NCBI GenBank assembly: GCA_021307315.1 | Contig: JAJSPD010000044.1 | Coordinates: 186,001-250,000 of the forward strand | Source of the DNA: Bisporella sp. PMI_857 | Lineage: Eukaryota > Ascomycota > Leotiomycetes > Helotiales > Helotiaceae | Direction of reading: 5' to 3' | Length of the DNA stretch: 64,000 nt | Shown here: positions 50,229 through 61,967 of the stretch, one piece after another | Layout: every line of letters starts with the position of its first letter | How positions within the stretch are numbered: position 1 is the stretch's first letter | Translations under genes and position numbers: made by a program | Notes under the pieces: model-generated | What the model was told of the DNA's origin: nothing | What the model saw: the letters and a program-made list of their open reading frames with translations, nothing else | Databases searched by the model: none

Positions 50229-51116
50229 ATCAGACTCAAACATGCATATTGGCTCTCAAAACGTTCTTTACGTGGAACTATCTAAAAATCGAATCCATCA
50301 GCACTGGTACTTGGCCATGATTCTGTTAAAGGGTGATGTGGAGGTGAACATTAGTGTACTAAGCTTGAAGGGACACAAGGCTGTCACACCCGAAAGAAAA
50401 AACCTTCGAGCCGCGGTGTCCAAACTTCTGCTCCCTCGGCCGGCGCCTGATTTGACTTCTCAATGATAGAATATATCTGCTACCCCTCATACCTTGGGGG
50501 AAGGTCCCAGAACCCAGAGCCCTTACAAAACGAAATCTCTCTCACCAGCAAAACTCCAGGCCCTCCCGAAGGAGAGCCCTTAGAAACTGCCACGAGCACC
50601 TTAGGTGCCCATCCTTGTTTTAAAGATACAAATCCAATCTACATCTCAAACGGGGTCGGGTACTCGCCCACCCGTAGGCTGGCTCATAATTCGACCCCTC
50701 CTGAACAACTGATATCCTGCAGACCGCTCGACCAGAAGACGTGGTGTTGATTGGATTGTAGCATATTTTTGTTTACTTTGATAGATATGGGTAAGGTGAG
50801 GCGATTTATGATTGGCTGTTAGATATCTGGACATGTGGGAAAAGGCGTAGCGAGACCCTTTTAGAGGCGGCGCAAAAGTGAAGACTGTGGGCGGTGTGGT
50901 GTGAACTAATACGCCTTCAAGGTTCTGGGGAGGGTGTGTTTTGTTGTTACGTAGTTCAGCACGTAGATTTCACTATATTCAGCTCACTGTACCTGTATAG
51001 TGTCAAAGTTGCTAGCTAGAATATAGAAAATCTCGAGCTAGAAGACAAGCCCTTAGTAAGACAGACAGTCCAAAATCTGAAATCGCTGTTCTCATTGCAA
51101 TGCTCTTATTGCTGCT
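50229..51116. other. Convergent intergenic region between two regulators
   Basis: About 0.9 kb. Frames at 50242-50466 and 50463-50750 (+) have no signature and no plausible splice link to the upstream gene. Confidence 0.4.
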
Positions 51117-53682
51117 TCAAGATAAGCTGGGAGCGATCCACTTCTCAGCCTCCCAATATGAAGGTATGCCAGCTCTAAACCTCTTTAGCACATCTTCCTT
51201 CGTGCACCGGCATAATTGCATCCCGAGCAACATGATCATCCCACCACCCTTCTCAATCCACGTCTCCATCTCCTTCTCTATTCCCTTCCGCTCCTCTTCA
51301 TCTACTCCACCATCTCTTGCTCCACCACCCAAACCGCACCATCTTCCCAACTCCACGCGCGGGCCGTCACCAGCACCACCAGCAGCACCGTAAATCGTTA
51401 TCTTTTCTGCCTCAAACGGGCCTACGCGTCTTGGATCTTCACATATCTCACAACCCACAGAAAACTCACAATACGCCCAAACTACCAACTCAGCCACACT
51501 CAACGCAATATACAGCACGGGATCCACACTATTTCTGTCTTCCGGCACGGAGGAGCCGGATAGGATCGAAGCTGCATGGTAAAGCGAGCGCCGCATATTC
51601 TGCCCCCGCGTTGCTTCGCGCACGGCGGTTGCGCGTTGTTGACAGGCTGCTTTATATGGCTCGCCATATATTTTCGCCTCTCGAGTTCGAATGAGGGAAA
51701 TATCGCGAGCGACCTGCCGTATGTTGCGGATATCGGCGTACAGATTCAAAGAGGTGAGATGGTACAGCATCAGGGTATCGTAGTAAAGATCGCGAGGACG
51801 GGAATAGACGACTGCTTGCTGGTTTGGCGTAGAGGTATCTTCGAAGCCTTGATAGTATCGCATTATTGCTTGTTGTTCCGCTGTAATTTGCGAAGGGGAG
51901 TGAGGGAAAGGCACTCGTAGTAAATGCTGCTTCCACACCTCGAGCTGTCTCCTTAACTTGTCGCGCTGGATAGCGTTATTGATATCGAAGTAATGCCTTA
52001 ATCGTTCGGAAAGCTGCAAAATTGGTGCATGCATAGCGCAGATACCCAGGTGAATATCTTCGACCAATATCATTCCATCGGAAATTTCAGAGACGGTGTC
52101 CCAGCTGGGAGATTGTGTCATGCGGTGGATAGTACGTTTTTGACGACCTGGCGGCTCGGTATCGTTTCGCATCATCCAGATATCGAGGCCATTGGCATTA
52201 TGATTGCTATACGTGGAGTGTTGGGGATAGTGGAGTTCTTCAGTCATGAGGAGAGGGGAATGACAACGGAGGATGGAGAGGTATGTATCAATTTTGAAGA
52301 GGTAGGCTGATAATCTGTATTATATTAGACGCACAAAGAGCCTATTATGCTCAGATGAAAGAGAAATACCTGGATCGCTCTCCATTGGCTATTTGGCGGA
52401 AGGGGAAGAAGGTTCCCTGTTTGTCATAAGGCGTGCCTGGAGTGAAAAAATCGACTTCGCGGAGAACAGTGATGAGGGTATTCTTCATTATGATGGCTCT
52501 GGATAAGAATTTATCTCGCTATAATGGTCAGCGTTCTGAGATTAAATGGAAGCTCTCATTGATATACTCCGCAATAAACACCAAAAACTATGTTTAAAAG
52601 AGAGGCTTCACAAATAGTATGTGGTAGAGACTTTTGAAATGAGTCCTTGGACGAAAAATTATCCTAATGTTACAATTAGTCTGTACTGGGTTGATGAAAC
52701 CGTGAAATCTAAGAAGACCATACTAGTGTGTGAAATAGCTGGTCCATAAATTTGGTATGCATTTCAAGTGCAGACTCTCTTGATCCATGCGTTGCATATA
52801 ACCATTTCCCAATCATGATTACCGTAGCTGTCAACAAGTTCTGGCCATCCGAATCATACTCTGGACGGAAAACAAGAGGCCAACGATGATGGAACTTAGA
52901 GAAGTAGAGCTCAAGGTAGATGGCATGGAGGGGGTCAGCTCCTTGTAATACGCTTCCCACTTCATTCAAAGGAGAGTTATGAGACTCAAGCGCTGGAAGC
53001 GGTGGACATTTTTCAAGCCTAGCAGACTGCATCCATCCTACGGGATCTCCAAACCGAGCTTGGTTCAGCGAAGAATGATTCTGTGGTTCAATGCTCAGCG
53101 AGACGAGCTGTGAATCCAACGATAGATTTCCTGTCCCTGAGTTCCCTAGTTCATGAGCGCCTCCCTGAATTGGTGAAAGAGCAGTCGTGGACGATGCTTT
53201 AGTTTGTTGAAAGGACGATTGGTCTACTGATTCTGGCTCATGCGTGTGTGGATCGGAAACTGTTTCCTGATTCCGAGTGTCCAAATCTTGATGCTCATAT
53301 ACACACTCAACTCCTTTACTCACACATCTTGCGCAACTATCATTGCCATCACACTTCGTTTTTCTCGTATGACAGGCTATACAAGCACGCTTGGAACGCC
53401 CGGAAGGACTTGGCTTGAAAGATTCTCCATGGAGTACTACATGGCGTCGCAGTGTATCACTATCACCGACGGTATCAGTCTCATCCGGCTTCTTCTTACA
53501 TTAATGACCAACCTTCGATCAAATCCTCTTGAGCAGACTCGGCACACGTGACGTTTGCCAGAGTGGGAGAGAGCATGTCTTTTCAAATGTTCTTTTCTGC
53601 TGAAAGTTTTCCCGCATCCTGGATGTGAGCACACATTTCGAATACTGTGAAGACTATCCTGCTCTTGTGCTGGGTTAGTCAT
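51117..53682 (-). CDS. Hybrid C2H2 plus Zn2Cys6 transcription factor
   Basis: Exons (minus): 53682-53513, 53459-52724, 52518-52370 and 52314-51117 (750 aa). Two C2H2 fingers lie at 18-40 (CSHPGCGKTFSRKEHLKRH) and 47-67 (CRVCSRGFDRSDTLRRH). A Zn2Cys6 cluster follows directly, with Cys83, 86, 93, 99, 102 and 109 (ACIACHTRKTKC, SCARCVSKGVEC). A Ser/Gln-rich linker leads to a fungal transcription factor domain (HRWPLVFRPEYD, then AYLFKIDTYLSILR). The 205-nt intron between exons 2 and 3 is much longer than the others (53 and 55 nt), so a small exon may be missing from my model. The gene is divergent from the TPR gene with only 164 bp between start codons, so it may regulate that gene or itself. 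Confidence 0.84.
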
Positions 53683-53846
53683 GTTGATTTAGCATGAAAT
53701 TGACTGCCAGTCTGAGGACGACATCACCAAGTGTGGGAGCCGATGACTGCCCTGCTTAGTCATGAGCTCGTTTCTCAACCTCAGGCTCTCTACAATTGAG
53801 TTACCCTGTCCAAAGTAACACTCCAATTATTGGTCCGCGAGGTAGA
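53683..53846. promoter_or_regulatory. Short bidirectional promoter (hybrid regulator / TPR gene)
   Basis: Only 164 bp separate the start codons of the two divergent genes, so they must share promoter DNA. No binding motif is asserted. Confidence 0.6.
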
Positions 53847-55511
53847 ATGACGAGCACCGACGATGACTACTATAATCTCGGCTCTTACACTCGAAAGATA
53901 AGTACGGTCAATCGCAAAGCTCAAACTTGGTTCAATCGCGGGCTCATTTGGACCTATGGCTTCAATCATGACGAGGCAACCAAATGCTTTGAACGAGCTC
54001 TTGAACATGATCCGTGCTGCGCAATCCTATATTGGGGTGTTGCGTACTCGCAAGGACCAAACTACAACAAGCCGTGGGAAGTCTTTGACGAAGATGACAT
54101 GGCTACAAGCTTGACTCGCACTCATTTGGCTGTCGCACAAGCAAAGCATTATTCATTAACGGCTTCACCGGTTGAGTTTGCGTTGGTTGAGGCTCTGCAC
54201 TTTAGATATCAGAAAGAGTCCCCAGTTGAGGACTTCTCGGTATGGAGTAAGGAGTATGCCTCTGCAATGCAAACCGTTTATGCAAAGTTTCCAGATGATC
54301 TCGACATCGCCGCACTTTACGCAGATGCCTTGATGAACCTTACACCTTGGAAACTGTGGGATCTCTCTACTGGACAGCCCGCTGAAGGAGCACGAACCCT
54401 AGAGGCAAAGCGAGTTTTAGACCTTGCTCTATCCAAACCAAATGGCTCCAGTCATCCTGGTTTATTGCATCTGTACATTCATCTCATGGAAATGTCTAGC
54501 AAACCCGAAGCAGCTTTAACAATTGCAGATCATCTCCGGGATCTTGTCCCTGATTCCGGCCATCTGAACCATATGCCCACCCACCTCGACATTCTGTGTG
54601 GTGACTACCGCCGTGCCGTTGCCTCAAACAAATCCGCCATTCTCGCGGATCAGAAATTCCTCGCAAAAGAAGGACCAATAAATTTTTATACCCTATATCG
54701 CAGCCATGACTACCATTTTCGTATCTATGCAGCTATGTTCTCCGGACAGTCGGAGATCGCTCTGCAGATAGTAGAACAGCTGGAGAAGTCAATACCAGAG
54801 GATTTATTAAGGGTGAAGAGTCCGCCAATGGCTGACTGGTTGGAAGGTTTCCTTAGCACACGTATTCATGTCCTTGTCCGCTTTGGAAAGTGGCAAGACC
54901 TTATATCCCTCTCAATCCCCGCTGACTCTTCACTCTACTGCGTAACCACGGCCATGATACATTACGGAAGAGGAATCGCATACGCAGCCACGGGGAACGT
55001 CGAAAATGCCGAGAAAGAGCGTCTGCTTTTTCAGGATGCAGTGAAGCAAGTGCCGCATAATCGCACGCTCTTCAACAACCGATGCATTGACATACTCACC
55101 GTTGCCTCCTCGATGCTAGATGGCGAGATGGCCTATCGTCATGCAAACTTCGACCTTGCATTCGAGACTTTGCGAACGGCTATTGCCCTTGAAGATACCC
55201 TGCCCTACGACGAGCCATGGGGTTGGATGCAGCCGACCCGACATGCATATGGCGCCCTCCTTCTCGAACAAGGAGAAGTTGAAAGGGCGGCCGCTGTGTA
55301 CAGTGCTGACCTCGGCATGGATGATACTCTACCGCGTGCCCAACAACATCCAAACAATGTCTGGGCATTACATGGCTTCCACGAGTGCCTGATAAGTTTA
55401 GGCCGTCCAGCTGAGGCCAAAATCATTGAATTACAGCTGAGGTTGGCACTTGCGGTGGCAGACGTTCCTGTTGCGTCCTCCTGCTTCTGTAGACTTAAAG
55501 GTCCGAAATAA
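53847..55511 (+). CDS. TPR-repeat protein (TTC38-like)
   Basis: Intronless frame of 554 aa starting at ATG 53847 (MTSTDDDYYNLGSYTRKIST). It opens with AQTWFNRGLIWTYGFNHDEA, then KCFERALEHDPCCAILYWGV and YSQGPNYNKPWE, a signature shared by fungal and bacterial TPR proteins of the TTC38 type. More TPR-like helices run through the protein (HLYIHLMEMSSKPEAALTIA, HMPTHLDILCGDYRRAVASN, GRGIAYAATGNVENAEKE, HAYGALLLEQGEVERAAAVY). His and Asp in the HMPTH and SHDYHF segments are notable. The function is not known. No signal peptide or membrane segment. An in-frame TTG upstream was rejected as start. Confidence 0.85.
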   Translation: MTSTDDDYYNLGSYTRKISTVNRKAQTWFNRGLIWTYGFNHDEATKCFERALEHDPCCAILYWGVAYSQGPNYNKPWEVFDEDDMATSLTRTHLAVAQAKHYSLTASPVEFALVEALHFRYQKESPVEDFSVWSKEYASAMQTVYAKFPDDLDIAALYADALMNLTPWKLWDLSTGQPAEGARTLEAKRVLDLALSKPNGSSHPGLLHLYIHLMEMSSKPEAALTIADHLRDLVPDSGHLNHMPTHLDILCGDYRRAVASNKSAILADQKFLAKEGPINFYTLYRSHDYHFRIYAAMFSGQSEIALQIVEQLEKSIPEDLLRVKSPPMADWLEGFLSTRIHVLVRFGKWQDLISLSIPADSSLYCVTTAMIHYGRGIAYAATGNVENAEKERLLFQDAVKQVPHNRTLFNNRCIDILTVASSMLDGEMAYRHANFDLAFETLRTAIALEDTLPYDEPWGWMQPTRHAYGALLLEQGEVERAAAVYSADLGMDDTLPRAQQHPNNVWALHGFHECLISLGRPAEAKIIELQLRLALAVADVPVASSCFCRLKGPK

Positions 55512-56806
55512 TATATGCAACGGATTTTGTACTTGAGTCATTCTTTCAGGCTAAATGGTTATTGTCAACAGATATTTACGTGTTTAAACTTGTTTGCTGT
55601 CGATGTTAAAAGACAGGAATAGAAGCTGGGACGTTTTTCAGTTGTTGCTGTTCGAAACTTCTGTCGCCTCCTAAAAGGAGAATGCTCCGCCCATATTCAA
55701 TCAGCCCATCAATAGTTACCGAGGGGAAGAATGACATGCTTGCGTTGTTGCTTTTTTTTATTAGGTTTTTTTCAGCCACACAGGCGACGTCTGAGAAGCT
55801 GATACCTATCAAGATCAGCCAAATAATTGAATAATAGGACCCCCGATTTTGTCTTCTCTTGGATGTGGAATGAACTGAGGATGACAATATTGAACGAGCA
55901 TCGTAAGCGGAATCCTCTCGTTTAATAAATAGTGTCTCTAGTTCTGCGGTACCGACCTTTCGCATTGATTGACCACTTTTGAGCTCACTTGGTTTAATAG
56001 CCGGCTCCTCCATATTGTGTAGATCATGAGGACGCCTACGTGGGCAATTGATCAAGCCTGCTAATTTGCTCCCGGAAGAGGCATATTCATAAGATTCTCC
56101 ATTTGCTATAGACTTTATGAAGCAAGCGATAGCTCGTTGTTTCGCGATTTTATTCCTTATGTGCATCTCTACAATTTCGTTTTCTGGGACAATTCCCCTC
56201 ACTGTTGTTCCGACTTTAAGATCTATCAGCGCCAAACTAAAGCGGCGGCACCTCAGATTGAAAACTCTAGAAGCCGGCTGATCTACTCTGTCTGCATCTA
56301 TAGAGTACATAAATCTTCAATTTCGAAGACGCATACGCGTTGGAACCTTTGATCACCGATATGAACCCATCTGGCAGGGTCAACGCAGGTTCTTGAACAA
56401 GATCTAGATCGGCTTTTAAATATGTACTGTAATGCATAATGAAGATATATGTCTGGATGCTCTGATGCTGAGTGAAGCCTATTATAGCAACAAATTCCTT
56501 AGACACCTCGACAGATATACCCGAAATAGGCGAGGAGAATTGCAGCCATGAAGGTGTAGCCGAAGGAAGAGGGGCCTTGGATTACCCTTGATCACTTGGT
56601 GTTCAGTAGGACAACGATCCATGAGTCGAAATGACTCTTGATAATTGAGAAGCGTTCAACAACCTTGAAGCGCTATGAGACAAGCTGAATTAGGGTATTT
56701 ACATAAGCGCCGCTAGGCCGGTGTCCTCAAATAGAATATATATATAATCTCTCTGAAAGTTGTGCATAACAAGCCTGAAGAATTTGACATTTCCATAAAC
56801 CACGTT
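55512..56806. other. Region 3' of the TPR gene and of the permease gene
   Basis: About 1.3 kb. It contains the uncertain minus-strand frame 55606-56310 described separately. The rest shows nothing recognisable. Confidence 0.4.
55606..56310 (-). CDS. Uncertain hypothetical protein with one membrane segment
   Basis: Frame of 234 aa from ATG 56310. I recognise no family. It has basic and Ser-rich stretches and one hydrophobic segment near residue 160 (YYSIIWLILIGISFSDVACV). An overlapping minus frame just upstream (56267-56506) could be a first exon, but I could not find a credible splice between them. It may be a chance frame. Confidence 0.3.
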   Translation of the reverse strand: MYSIDADRVDQPASRVFNLRCRRFSLALIDLKVGTTVRGIVPENEIVEMHIRNKIAKQRAIACFIKSIANGESYEYASSGSKLAGLINCPRRRPHDLHNMEEPAIKPSELKSGQSMRKVGTAELETLFIKREDSAYDARSILSSSVHSTSKRRQNRGSYYSIIWLILIGISFSDVACVAEKNLIKKSNNASMSFFPSVTIDGLIEYGRSILLLGGDRSFEQQQLKNVPASIPVF

Positions 56807-58447
56807 TCACAACCCATCTGATGCAGGTGGTCCTCGATAAACTAGATTCGGTGAGCATAGCGTATCAAAGAGCAATGTATAGTGGGGAAGAGAAAAATGG
56901 GCATACCTTTCTTGGCATAAGCGAAGTACCATGTTGCGCTGATGACGCCGAATCCAACCAACACTACTGAAGCGTAGTTCATGGTTACTTTAGTGACAGG
57001 CAGAGCGGTAGGCATACTGAATAGAACGACCTCGAATCCAATCCAGCACAAGGCAACCACATTTGCTACAGTTCCAGCTAAGTTTCCGATGTTCCACCTC
57101 GCGTGGCTAACTGATTCACGGCGGTCACGGACAAGGGAAAGGAAAATTGGAATGGCGTAAGAAACCTGCAAGGCAATGACACCAACAGAGACGAATGCTA
57201 GAAAAGCTGAAGACGAGCCAAGGTTAATCAGACCAAGTAGCATTTGCACGATGGTAACAAGAACAAGTGCCCACACAGGAACACCAAGACCAGGACTGAC
57301 TTTGGCGAAAAGCTTCGCACCGGGAATAGCGTCGTCACGAGCGAAAGCCCATGTACAGCGTGACGCAGCAACAGTGATTGAGATACTGCAGAACAATGTT
57401 ATTGCAAGGACTAGGAAGGTGAGACCGAGTCCGCCGCCGGGAGAACCCATGACTACACCAAAGATATATGGTAGCGCTTGGCCGAGAGGAGCGGCGATGA
57501 CGTCTTCTAGAGGAGGCATGGTTACGCAAATGGGGATGATAAAGAAGAGTCCTGCAATGCCCCCAACTGGAACGCACAATGCTATAGCTTTGGGGACCTT
57601 GGTTGCTGGGTCATGAACCTCCTCTGCCATTGAACTAATCATACCAATTGCGGAAAAAGTGTAGGCAGCCGGGAGCAACCCAATGAAGAATGTGAAGCCG
57701 CCCCACCCAGAGAAGCTTTTATCGTAGTGCCCCAGAGCGTAGGACGCGCTGTGACGCCCAACATCTGCTTTGACGGCAAGGGAAACCATAATGATGAAAA
57801 TGCTGATAGCAGTCCATGCTGCGCAGGCGGTATCAACCATTGGTAGGAGCCTATTACCAAAAGCACAAATAACGAAGGTGATCAAGCAGATGGCGAAGAA
57901 GATGAGAAGTAGTTGATATGGTTCTGGGGCAAAATCAGGATGATACAACGCAACTGATGCGGCGATGAGAGAGGCGAAACCGAAGTTGACACTGAGGGTA
58001 ATGGTCCAATTGCCAATCAGCCAGATCCATCCCGTGATGAAGGACAGAACAGTCTTGTTTGTCTTTGCGATTTGGAACGACCAGTAATATGGGCCTGCTG
58101 AGGTTGGGTACCGTGATGCCAGCTCGGCCAGAGACAGAGCCACGCATTCATCGAGGATCAGGACAATGATCCAGCCAACGAAGATTGAAAGTTGACCACC
58201 TCCATAAATGCTGTCTTCATTTTAGTTTCCAAGACTAATTGAAATAGAGAGAAGCTTACGCGCTAATCAAAGGCCCTCCTTCGCCAAAAGGAATTGCAGC
58301 TATAGCCAGCGTTTGGAATAGGAGCGTGAACAGCGATCGATTACGTCGGAGTTCAGGTGTGTAACCTAGAACTGTCAAGCTGTCGACTTCACCAACACCA
58401 TTCTCGGCAACTGTTCCCTTCTCGTCAGCGATTTTGGACTCCGACAT
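56807..58447 (-). CDS. APC-family amino-acid/choline/GABA-type permease
   Basis: Exons (minus): 58447-58260, 58210-56907 and 56841-56807 (508 aa). Introns are 49 and 65 nt. The short last exon gives VYRGPPASDGL, an ending typical of fungal GABA/choline permeases. After a polar N-terminus (about 45 aa), 12 helices are predicted. The signature after helix 1 is LAIAAIPFGEGGPLISAIYG. The helix 3 region reads SLAELASRYPTSAGPYYW, a match to the LAELASAxPTSGGQYYW pattern of this subfamily. SSMAEEVHDPATKVPKAI is the conserved loop before helix 7. Likely a plasma-membrane importer of a nitrogenous solute; the substrate is not known. It lies upstream of nothing in the same operon sense, but it neighbours the ammonium transporter. 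Confidence 0.92.
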
Positions 58448-59552
58448 TCCGGGCGGGTATCTGTTGATATTGTTGAAATCCAGTCGGTGTCGAAAGACGA
58501 GGTCCGCTGAGTAGAGAGTTTGAAAGCGATGATGTTCCGAAGAACAAGAAGACGGATGAGATCTTTGAGGGTAAAGGTAAGACGAGGTTGTTTAGAGCAA
58601 CCTGGCCTGCTCTCTCTCTCAATGGCAAGCACGGTCCTGGTGTAACACAACAGCCAGCACGTGACGATTCCAATGTCTCACTCGAAGTCGTTCCTTTCAA
58701 ATACAGCTACGTCGCAAATTTATAGACCGAAGCAGCATAACGTACCGCAGAGACGCAGGTACAAAATATAAATGTCAAACAAAAGATCCCGAACAACCAG
58801 AAATGTCAAAAGGGGAAAATTAAGGGTTACAAGCTTCTTATCAGACGTGTCCCCCTCAAACCCCTCCCCCTCCCCGAACTCAAAAATCAAGACGCGCAGC
58901 ACCACAATCATCAATCATAAGGTAGGCCCGAACCCTCGGAACACCTCCTCACACAAGGCCGTCCAATTCACGCCCTGGGATATTTCACTCGATCCAGCAT
59001 AGAGACGGCGGAAAGCCATCGTAGCCGTTCTCATTTCCCCTTATCGCGGCCAATAGACTTTCAGGCGCGCCCATTGAATGATCCGCGAGCCAGCCGGTGG
59101 GCGAAATAAAGCGTCGTTTTGAGCAATCGCTGCCGGACAAGGGGATTATTTATCTCCGTTTGGTTGGTCCGTTGTCGCTTGCGGCAATGCTAAGCTGAGA
59201 AGGGCGAATATTCGGGACAGGATTGTGGGGGTGGGGACGGGACGGTGAAGAATGGGAATGGGAGGGCTGCTTGATTGGTTAAGAGGTATATGCTGTGGTT
59301 TGAGTAACGATGGGCCGACATGCCAAAGATATAATATGGTATGGACAAGATGGCATGGAAGGGATAATTAAGGATAATTAAATTTGCTAGCTGTGATCGT
59401 GCCACAAAGCACATTTTCCATCATTGATAAGCTAATTGGCTGAAACATCATTGGTTCAGTGGATGCTACCTTTGCAAGTGCTGGCCCTGTAATCTATATC
59501 CGTCCCTCAGGAGACTCTATATGCCTTCATCATTCAGAAGGACTTACCAACT
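58448..59552. other. Permease promoter / ammonium transporter 3' region
   Basis: About 1.1 kb. A GATA element in the CTTATC orientation is at 58837-58842 and another, GATAAG, at 59426-59431. No gene was seen. Confidence 0.5.
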
Positions 59553-61037
59553 TCAATCCAGTCCGATGGGTCCCCCATTCTTGAATGGGTGATAGTCGTC
59601 GTCACATTGTTGTCCATCGAACGATTCTTCCATCTCTGCAGCGTCCAGTCCCTTCACAATATCCTCATCCTTCGCCAGCACTTCGAGGCCAGGGATGCAG
59701 TCAATCACAGCGATAATCACATAAGAGCCTACAAATGACCAGGTCATGCCGATCAGTGCTTCCAATATCTGAATGCCTAGTTGCTTGAAGTTTCCATCGA
59801 AAAACACACCACCATCAATAAAGGTTGCCCCATCATAAGCCGCGACCTCCTTTTGCGCGAACAGGCCAGTGGAAATGGTTCCCAAGGTACCTAGAATAAA
59901 ATGTGTTGCAAAAGAGTCTCCATTGTCAACCCATCGGAAGTGTGCTGCTAACTTGGTGAACTTGATGCGAAGTGCTTGCCTACCGATGATAGCTCCAAAG
60001 ACACCGAAGAAGAAAGAAGTAGTCATATCAATGAATCCAGCGGATGGGGTGATCATCACTAGGCCGGCTATGGCACCCATGAAGGTAGAATCAAGGGACC
60101 ATCTTCCAGATTCAAAATAGGTGATTAAAGCCCAGGTCATGGCTCCTCCAGATGCGCATAAATTTGTCACACAAAGTGCCATAATTGATTTGAAATTGAG
60201 GCTGAGAGTAGTTCCGGCATCGAACGCGAGCCATGAATTCCAGATGATAACGAGAGCCATCAGCTGCGACATGGAGTTCCCGGGGCTGTGGATCTTGAGG
60301 TGGGAAGGAGTGCGAATAGCTGATTTCTTTGAACGAAACAGTGGATATGAGAGGTATACGCTCAGCGCTGTAGCTGTAGCACTTGAACAGACTAAATCTA
60401 TATTAGTATATAGGGTCCTGGATCTGCAGTATAGATCCACTTACTGTGCACTGGTGTTCCGCCAGCGAAATCCAAGACCCCCATATTGCCTAGAAAGCCA
60501 GTTTCTGACCATACCATATGAGCCAGAGGGCAGTAAATGAGCGTTGCCCAGAGCTATGAAATTGTATTTTAGTTCCTTTCTATGTCTAGGCAGAATATAA
60601 AAAAAGCCGAGATATCTTACGAAAATGAAAGGAATAAGCGGCAGCGTTCTGCCTCGTTCACAAGCGCCTCCAATCGCAATCGCACAAACCGTGGCACAGA
60701 AAATCAACTGAAATTCACTGAACAGAATTGCAGGTATTGTTCCCACCGGATCAGCCAGTACACCTCTATGGAAAGCGTACTTGAAATCCCCAATAACACC
60801 AGAACCTTCACCATAAGCAAGCGAGTAGCCGATCAGGAACCATTGGATGGAGCAAACGCTGATGGAGAGGATGGCAGGCATGAAGGAAGCCATTCCGTTG
60901 CGTCTGTGAGAATATCCGGAGTACGCAAGTCCCACGGCTGGGATGATGGGCCAACAGAACACAGTGCAGACGAGCACGAAAAGCGTATCCGTTAAATCGC
61001 ATGCCTCCCATGCTTTGAGAACGGTTGAGGAAGACAT
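59553..61037 (-). CDS. Ammonium transporter (AMT/MEP family)
   Basis: Exons (minus): 61037-60621, 60553-60445 and 60391-59553 (454 aa). Introns are 67 and 53 nt. Eleven helices are predicted. The channel residues are kept: Asp167 and the first pore His175 in [10 protein letters not shown], and the second pore His339 in [11 protein letters not shown]. The signature [16 protein letters not shown] matches the AMT WFGWYGFNPGS motif. Compared with classical MEPs, helix 1 is divergent ([15 protein letters not shown] in place of GVGFFYSGLxRRKN), and the second His lies in THF, not VHG. It is probably a plasma-membrane ammonium importer of a divergent clade. The C-terminal tail is short and acidic. 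Confidence 0.9.
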
Positions 61038-61967
61038 GCCGGGACGTAGAAGCCACCTTTAGACGAGAAAGTCAAGCCAACAATAGGAGGAAATAAAGTG
61101 AAGAGCTCTCAAAACTATAAAAGTCTAAGGTTTGTATCTGCCCAGGTGATGGAGGTGGCTTCTTATCAGGGTAAGGCTCAGGTAGGGGGAGCTCGGTGCA
61201 GCCTCTTTGGTCGATCAAGCCGCAGGGGTAAAACTCCCCACAATCCCGAATCAGGAAGCACTTGTGGCCATGGGAATGGTCCAGTGATCTATCAGCAGTC
61301 TGAGTAGTATTGCTGCATAATGCCTTCATGTATACGAAATGACGGTAAAAGTATTAAATTGTATGACTCCAACCCAAGATAAGCTTCCAGATAAGCCTAC
61401 TGGGTATGAAGAATAGGAATAGCCTGCTTTGTCGAATATTCTATTGCATGCCTTGTTAACATGAACTACAACAAGAGCCAACCGCGCTATAAGCGGTGTG
61501 TCTTTCGAGCACCTTGCAGATCTGCCTGTAAATGGTGAATAGTATGACCAGAGAAGTATATATCAACCAACACATACATTGAATTTTCTGTCTAGTATTT
61601 CGCATCCTACCTCACAACTTAGAGAACACTTGGCTTCATCGTCTCTCTTATTGAGAGTCATTTATTTCCCTTGAATAGCGCTGGGCCACTCTTTCTTGAC
61701 TATGGTCATTGCCATGAGATAGCCGTCTAATTTTCCACCTTCTAGAACCCACTTCACTGGCTGATTTAAACATTCACGGAAGATATAGCACGCCTCAGTC
61801 GGGCAAGCGATGCTATCTGTAATCCATAACAGACTTGCCTTCTCGGAAAAATACGGCAGTAGCCACAGGATAGTTCAGCTACGAAAGGCATATTCATGAT
61901 CAGAAAATAGCCTTGATTTGAGCTCTCAAGCCTCTCATGATCGCACCTCTACTCGCTGAGGTCATAT
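61038..61967. promoter_or_regulatory. Ammonium transporter upstream region with GATA sites
   Basis: About 0.9 kb upstream of the ammonium transporter; the Zn2Cys6 regulator ends at its far side. Two AGATAAG elements lie close together (GATAAG at 61378-61383 and 61390-61395), about 340 bp upstream of the transporter ATG. A CTTATC element is at 61162-61167. Such sites are bound by AreA/NIT2-type GATA factors in nitrogen regulation. Use here is inferred. Confidence 0.5.

Noticed and set aside
57176..57616. 146-codon plus frame in the permease gene
   Set aside because: Antisense shadow of a membrane-helix exon.
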